Of a stretch of DNA of 9,730 nucleotides, positions 6,087 through 9,730 are shown piece after piece; within the stretch, counting starts at the first letter, position 1; each line of letters opens with the position of its first letter. The stretch is from Kiritimatiellia bacterium. Its GTDB lineage: Bacteria; Verrucomicrobiota; Kiritimatiellia; SLAD01. The notes below the pieces were generated by a model. The model worked only from the letters and a program-made list of their open reading frames with translations. It had not been told where the DNA came from and did not search any database. Both the position numbers and the translations under genes were made by a program. The stretch covers positions 1 through 9,730 of the forward strand of contig SLLF01000011.1 of the NCBI GenBank assembly GCA_007134175.1, in the 5' to 3' direction.

Positions 6087-6715
6087 GACTCTGCCACCTC
6101 CACCGGTACCGCCGGTTTAGTAAGAAAGCGCAACACATCGACCGATGCCCGCTCCATATCCAACAGGATCTGCTCCAAGCGGTGCACCAGAAAATGATAG
6201 CCGGCAAAGGCAGGAATAGCCACGGCGAGCCCCGCTGCCGTAGTCAGCAGGGCCTGCCATAAGCCGCCGGCTACGTCGCCGGCCTGCACCAATGGGGCCC
6301 GTTGCTGGGCTTGCATCAAGGCCTCGATCAACCCGAGGATAGTGCCGAGCAGGCCAAGCAACGGGGTGAGTTGAGCGATTAGTGCCAGCAGAGGAAGATT
6401 CCTCTCGAGCCGCGGAATCTCAGCTAAACCGGCGCTCTCAATGGTCTGCTGAATCTCGTGGTGGTCCCCCGTGCCTTGCAAGATGGCCGCCCGCGCAATG
6501 TGCGCTACCGGACCGGGCGTTTCTTCACAAATACTGACCGCCTCCACAACATTACGGCGTCGCAGCACGTTGAAGATCCCTTCCAGAAAATCAGCCGCAT
6601 CAATCTGGGCCCGGTGAAAATGAAACAGTCGCTCCAAAAACACGACGACCGCCAGCACGCTAGCCCCGGCGATGACCCACATCAGCAGACCGCCCTGCCC
6701 CATGACATCAAGCAT
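6083..6715 (-). CDS. exbB: ExbB/TolQ/MotA-family proton channel protein
   Basis: A 210-residue inner-membrane protein of the MotA/TolQ/ExbB family, the scaffold of the proton-driven motor. Three membrane segments are visible: about 8-29 (GGLLMWVIAGASVLAVVVFL), 106-133 (NLPLLALIAQLTPLLGLLGT and onward) and 151-176 (GLWQALLTTAAGLAVAIPAF and onward). The last two carry the family hallmarks P118-LLGLLGT125 and TTAAGLAVAIPA (158-169). At the position of E. coli ExbB Glu176 (in GIAEAL) there is Gln155 (GLWQAL). The ATG at 6715 has GGAG 9 nt upstream and lies inside the last codons of the TPR gene (8 nt overlap). Translation therefore seems coupled to the TPR protein. ExbB and TolQ cannot be separated by sequence alone; the TonB-like neighbour favours ExbB naming. 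Confidence 0.92.
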   Translation of the reverse strand: MLDVMGQGGLLMWVIAGASVLAVVVFLERLFHFHRAQIDAADFLEGIFNVLRRRNVVEAVSICEETPGPVAHIARAAILQGTGDHHEIQQTIESAGLAEIPRLERNLPLLALIAQLTPLLGLLGTILGLIEALMQAQQRAPLVQAGDVAGGLWQALLTTAAGLAVAIPAFAGYHFLVHRLEQILLDMERASVDVLRFLTKPAVPVEVAES

Positions 6716-9293
6716 GATTATTTACTCCTTCTCTTTCCGTGCGAATCCGCTCGATCCGGGTTTGCGCATCTGGTGCGGCAACTACCTCTGCATCCACCAC
6801 CCGCTGCAGAATGCGAATCGCAGCGGACCAATCTCCGCGGGCCTCTTTCAATGCGGCGGCGGCGAATGCCGCTCGCGTAAACCACTGGGTGTTCTCCGCG
6901 CCTCGTGTCGCGACCCCGTTCACATAGGCATAGGTCACCCGCAGGTAATGCTCCAGCGCTTCTTCAACTTGATCCAATTGCTCCAATGTCCGGCCAACCT
7001 TGAACTCCGCCTGCCCACGCAGCGACTCCGGCGCATCCTCGCTTTCCATTACGGTGCGATACGCCTGCAAGGCCTCCTGCCAGCGGGCAGGATCCTCGTG
7101 CCCCAACATAAAATGGCAATCCCCTTTGCGGCCCCAGGCGCGATACCGCAAATCGGCATGCACCGGACGCCGGATAACCTCGTCGAATGCCAGAATAGCT
7201 CCAGCGTATTCACCCAGTTGGACCAGGGCATCTCCTTGGGCAAAACGGGTAGGCACTAGCTGCGCACTCTGGGGATAGTCGGTGGCGAGCCGATTAAAAT
7301 ACTCCATAGCCCGCAGGAAAGCTTCTTGCTCCATCGCGGCCCGACCGGCCCAGTAGAGCGCGACATCGCTGCGCTGACCACTATCGACAATCGCGGCGAA
7401 TTTCTGTTCCGCCGCCGCAAATTCCCCCTCGTTAAAGTGATACGACGCTACCCAGAACAGCACATCGGGCTGCCAGGCAGAGCCGGGATAGCGCTCGATA
7501 AAATCCCGCGCCACCGCCAGTGCGCGCGACCCGTATCCCAGCAGGTAGAGGCACCAGCCCCGCATGTAATAGGCCTGCTCCATACTTTCGCTTTCCGGAA
7601 ACGACTCAACAACGCGTTCGAAATCAGCCAGCGCTTCCTCAAACAGGCCCAAGCGATAACGGGTCAATCCGCGGCGGTGCAACGCCTGGGAATACCACTC
7701 CCCGTGCGGATACGTTTGTATCATCCGGCTGTAGGCGCGGATGGCGCGCTCCCATTCACCCTGCTCTTCCTGCAAATGGGCTATCCGCATCGCGGCTTTC
7801 GCGGCATAGCGGCTCCCGGGAAACGCATCCTCCAGCGCCCGGAATTCCTGCATGGCCTCATCCAACGCGCCGGTACGCGCCAGGCACTCGGCCGCCTGAA
7901 ACAAGGCACGCGGCATTAGGGTACTGCCCGGAAACACGCGCGGAATCAGCAAATATTCTTCACGAGCCCGCTTGTAATTAGCGGCGGCAAAGAACGCATC
8001 GCCCATCTTGAACAAGGCCTGCTGCCGCTCCATGATGCCCGGATGCGACTGGTAGGCCGCCTCGAACGCCTCGGCCGCTTCGACCGGTCGGCGCAGCCCA
8101 AGCAAACTCCACGCGCGCCCTAACCAGGCGTTGGCCCGGCCGACTTCGTCGTCGAAGGCCTCCAAATAGTCTTGAAACGCCTCGAGGGCGTCCCGGTATC
8201 GCTCTTGATCCAGCAAGGCCTCGGCCAATTCAAGTTGGGCCATACGCGCCAGTTCGTGGGCCGGCAACGCCGCAACGGTTTCCCGAAGTAGTTCAGTGCC
8301 CGCATCCCACTCGTTCAATCTGAAATGCGCGCGGGCCTGCAGCAGATGGCCGCGATGGCGTACCGCCGCCGTACGGGCCCGGGACCGGGCCGCGGCCAGT
8401 GCGGCCAGTACCTGGCCCCAATCCTCGGATTCCTCAGCCAAGAGCGCCAGCCCGAAGCCCGCCTCCGCAGCCCAATCCGATGCGTCCGGTTCGCCATCGA
8501 TGACGGCCGTCAACCAAGCACGGGCCTCTTCCTGTTCACCAGCCGCTACCGCAGCGGTTCCCAGCCAGAGACGGGCGACTTGTGCCGCCGGGGTCTCTGG
8601 ATAATCATCAATCACACGGTGCAAGTGGGCATGCGCCGCATCATGCCGGCCCAGGTCCACCAAGGCGGCGGCCATATCCACACGATTAGCCGCATGCGCG
8701 TTGGCCCAATCATCGAATCCCGACTCGTACTGCTGGAAATAAACCAATGCGGCCTCCGCGTCACCCAAGGCGGAATGGGCCCGTCCGGCCATGCGTAACC
8801 GCTGAGCGGCTTCGCGCTGACCGAGCACCCCCGCATCTAGCGCCTGAAGCTCGACCAGCGCATCGCTATAATGGCCTTGCGCATAGTGTGCGCGTGCCAA
8901 CCAAAAGCGGTAGATCGAGCGCCATTCCGCACGTTCATCAGCCTCCATTTCCCTGACCAGCAAGGCGGACAAGGACCCAAAGTCGCCCAGACGATAAAGG
9001 GCCCGCGCCAACCAGAGGACCGACTCGGTGCGCTGTCCGGTCGCGCGGGCCCGGCCCAACGCCTTTTCGAAAAAATCGCGGGCCGCGCGATACAATCCAT
9101 CCTCATAAGCCGCCGAACCAGCCGCCATCTCACGCGCCCAAGCCCGCTCACGTCGCGTTTGAGGCACCTCGCCAGCCAGTACATGGGCGCCAACCAGAGA
9201 CCACCCCATCCACCCGTACAACCACAGGCGAATCATCAGGCGACCAGGTCGATATCGATGCCGCTTGTGCGGCAATGGTTTCAGGCCCCTCAT
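6708..9293 (-). CDS. Exported tetratricopeptide-repeat (TPR) protein
   Basis: An 861-residue protein of unknown specific role. Residues 1-18 are basic, and residues about 19-40 are a hydrophobic segment ending VLA|GE, consistent with a signal peptide cut after residue 40 (or an uncleaved anchor), so the body should be periplasmic. The rest is almost entirely TPR/Sel1-like helical repeats rich in Ala, Glu and aromatic residues. Typical units are YEDGLYRAARDFFEKALGRA near residue 65, YRDALEAFQDYLEAF, FEEALADFERVVESFPESES and FLRAMEYFNRLATDYPQSAQ. Recurrent 'YP.S' or 'FPGS' turns separate the repeats, as in YbgF/CpoB- and BamD-like periplasmic TPR proteins. The start is ATG at 9293 with GAGG 5 nt upstream, 10 nt after the rhomboid stop. 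The frame extends to 9341 without a better signal; ATG at 9236 is an alternative. The end overlaps exbB by 8 nt, linking it to the ExbB-ExbD-TonB set as a likely periplasmic partner or scaffold. Confidence 0.87.
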   Translation of the reverse strand: MRGLKPLPHKRHRYRPGRLMIRLWLYGWMGWSLVGAHVLAGEVPQTRRERAWAREMAAGSAAYEDGLYRAARDFFEKALGRARATGQRTESVLWLARALYRLGDFGSLSALLVREMEADERAEWRSIYRFWLARAHYAQGHYSDALVELQALDAGVLGQREAAQRLRMAGRAHSALGDAEAALVYFQQYESGFDDWANAHAANRVDMAAALVDLGRHDAAHAHLHRVIDDYPETPAAQVARLWLGTAAVAAGEQEEARAWLTAVIDGEPDASDWAAEAGFGLALLAEESEDWGQVLAALAAARSRARTAAVRHRGHLLQARAHFRLNEWDAGTELLRETVAALPAHELARMAQLELAEALLDQERYRDALEAFQDYLEAFDDEVGRANAWLGRAWSLLGLRRPVEAAEAFEAAYQSHPGIMERQQALFKMGDAFFAAANYKRAREEYLLIPRVFPGSTLMPRALFQAAECLARTGALDEAMQEFRALEDAFPGSRYAAKAAMRIAHLQEEQGEWERAIRAYSRMIQTYPHGEWYSQALHRRGLTRYRLGLFEEALADFERVVESFPESESMEQAYYMRGWCLYLLGYGSRALAVARDFIERYPGSAWQPDVLFWVASYHFNEGEFAAAEQKFAAIVDSGQRSDVALYWAGRAAMEQEAFLRAMEYFNRLATDYPQSAQLVPTRFAQGDALVQLGEYAGAILAFDEVIRRPVHADLRYRAWGRKGDCHFMLGHEDPARWQEALQAYRTVMESEDAPESLRGQAEFKVGRTLEQLDQVEEALEHYLRVTYAYVNGVATRGAENTQWFTRAAFAAAALKEARGDWSAAIRILQRVVDAEVVAAPDAQTRIERIRTEREGVNNHA

Positions 9294-9298
9294 GGTAT

Positions 9299-9302
9299 CC
9301 TC
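9299..9302 (-). promoter_or_regulatory. Ribosome binding site deciding the TPR gene start
   Basis: GAGG on the minus strand lies 5 nt before the ATG at 9293, in the 10 nt gap after the rhomboid stop codon. It favours 9293 over the upstream in-frame codons that overlap the rhomboid gene, and over the internal ATG at 9236. Confidence 0.55.
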
Positions 9303-9303
9303 G

Positions 9304-9730
9304 TCACTGGCCATCCCGCGAACGCCGAGCCGCGCTGGCACGGGTGAGCCGTTCGCGTTCGCGACCGGTCAAACTGTTCATCCCTTCACGCGCAATCTTG
9401 TCCAGAATCCGGTCAACATCCGCATCCGCGCCGTCGAGCGCATCTTCCCGGTGCAACACCCGCCACGACGCCGCGCGACCGGTTCCACGGCCTCCTCGCC
9501 GAATCCGAATGCGTAAACCACCTTTTTTGAACACCGCAAACACAAAAAGATAGCCGGCTAATAGTCCGGACAAGTGTGCCGAATGGGCGATACGGTTGCT
9601 CACTTCGGCCGTCATCAGCAGGAACTCGATTCCACCCAATACCGCGGCCAGCACCCAGGCCCGCAGCGTCACCGGGAGGATAAAGAAAACCAGGACGGTG
9701 ATGTACCGCTGGGGAAAGAGGGCGACGTAG
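9304..9730 (-). CDS. Rhomboid-family intramembrane serine protease, C-terminal part (runs off right edge)
   Basis: The last 141 residues of a rhomboid-like protease. The frame is open to the right edge. The visible part begins YVALFPQRYITVLVFFILPV, the LFP...I.....F.IPV strand-to-helix stretch seen before the late helices of bacterial rhomboids. A hydrophobic helix follows, and then RIAHSAHLSGLLAGYLF, which carries the second catalytic His (in AHLSG, equivalent to AHLGG) and the GxxxG-type last helix. The catalytic Ser (GxSG) would lie off the window. After the membrane domain come a basic linker and a soluble tail with VDRILDKIAREGMNSLTGRE followed by RERL, a helix-loop-helix found at the C-terminus of many rhomboids, especially from Bacteroidota and PVC bacteria. 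The tail also contains WRVLHREDA, nearly repeated in the TonB-like protein. The stop is 10 nt before the TPR gene start, so the two are probably in one operon. Confidence 0.85.
   Translation of the reverse strand, partial: YVALFPQRYITVLVFFILPVTLRAWVLAAVLGGIEFLLMTAEVSNRIAHSAHLSGLLAGYLFVFAVFKKGGLRIRIRRGGRGTGRAASWRVLHREDALDGADADVDRILDKIAREGMNSLTGRERERLTRASAARRSRDGQ

Noticed and set aside
7326..7981. Long plus-strand open frames (197 and 153 codons) opposite the TPR gene
   Set aside because: They are Arg/Pro-rich antisense shadows of a GC-rich coding sequence, without recognisable domains or start signals.
1..9730. CRISPR arrays, tRNA or rRNA genes, phage or toxin-antitoxin modules
   Set aside because: No direct-repeat array, tRNA cloverleaf, rRNA segment or recognisable defence or toxin protein was seen on either strand.

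Overview
The window is chromosomal sequence from a GC-rich Gram-negative bacterium. A TonB/ExbB/ExbD-type energy-transducing set and a large exported TPR protein imply a diderm cell envelope. The HU protein, the rhomboid with a C-terminal helix-loop-helix tail, and the TPR-ExbB-ExbD-TonB arrangement suggest the PVC superphylum (Verrucomicrobiota, Kiritimatiellota or Lentisphaerota). That placement is an impression from protein style, not a demonstrated assignment.

Layout. (1) Positions 1 to about 590 hold one end of an IS3-family insertion sequence read leftwards. orfA is complete and the first 75 codons of orfB run off the left edge. A canonical A_AAA_AAG slippery heptamer at the end of orfA would allow the usual OrfAB frameshift fusion. 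(2) Positions 591-1146 hold a roughly 220 bp upstream region, a complete HU-family nucleoid protein gene on the + strand, and a clear rho-independent terminator. (3) Positions 1180-2076 hold metF (methylenetetrahydrofolate reductase, one-carbon/methionine metabolism) on the + strand, starting only 33 nt after the terminator T-run. (4) Positions 2193-9730 hold eight tightly packed minus-strand genes that converge on metF. In transcription order they are a rhomboid protease (N-terminus off the right edge), an 861-residue exported TPR protein, ExbB/TolQ-like, ExbD/TolR-like, a TonB-like protein, a 76-residue membrane protein with a zinc ribbon, hisD and hisC.

How the genes work together. ExbB, ExbD and the TonB-like protein should form an inner-membrane complex that uses the proton-motive force to act across the periplasm. 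Overlapping or near-touching start and stop codons (8 nt, GTGA, TGATG, GTGA) tie the TPR protein and the zinc-ribbon protein to it, so these five are probably one functional unit. The rhomboid gene ends 10 nt before the TPR gene. hisD and hisC (the last oxidation steps and the aminotransferase step of histidine synthesis) overlap by one base (TAATG). They follow the zinc-ribbon gene after a 60 nt gap with no visible terminator, so they may be co-transcribed with the envelope genes. No TonB-dependent receptor or other his gene lies in the window, so the target of the transducing complex is unknown.

The least explained parts are the TPR/ExbB/ExbD/TonB/zinc-ribbon cluster with its rhomboid neighbour, and a near-identical nonapeptide (WRVLH[KR][DE]DA) shared by the TonB-like protein and the rhomboid tail. 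Several starts were moved from the longest open frame to internal codons with good Shine-Dalgarno sequences (hisC, hisD, zinc-ribbon, TonB-like and TPR genes).
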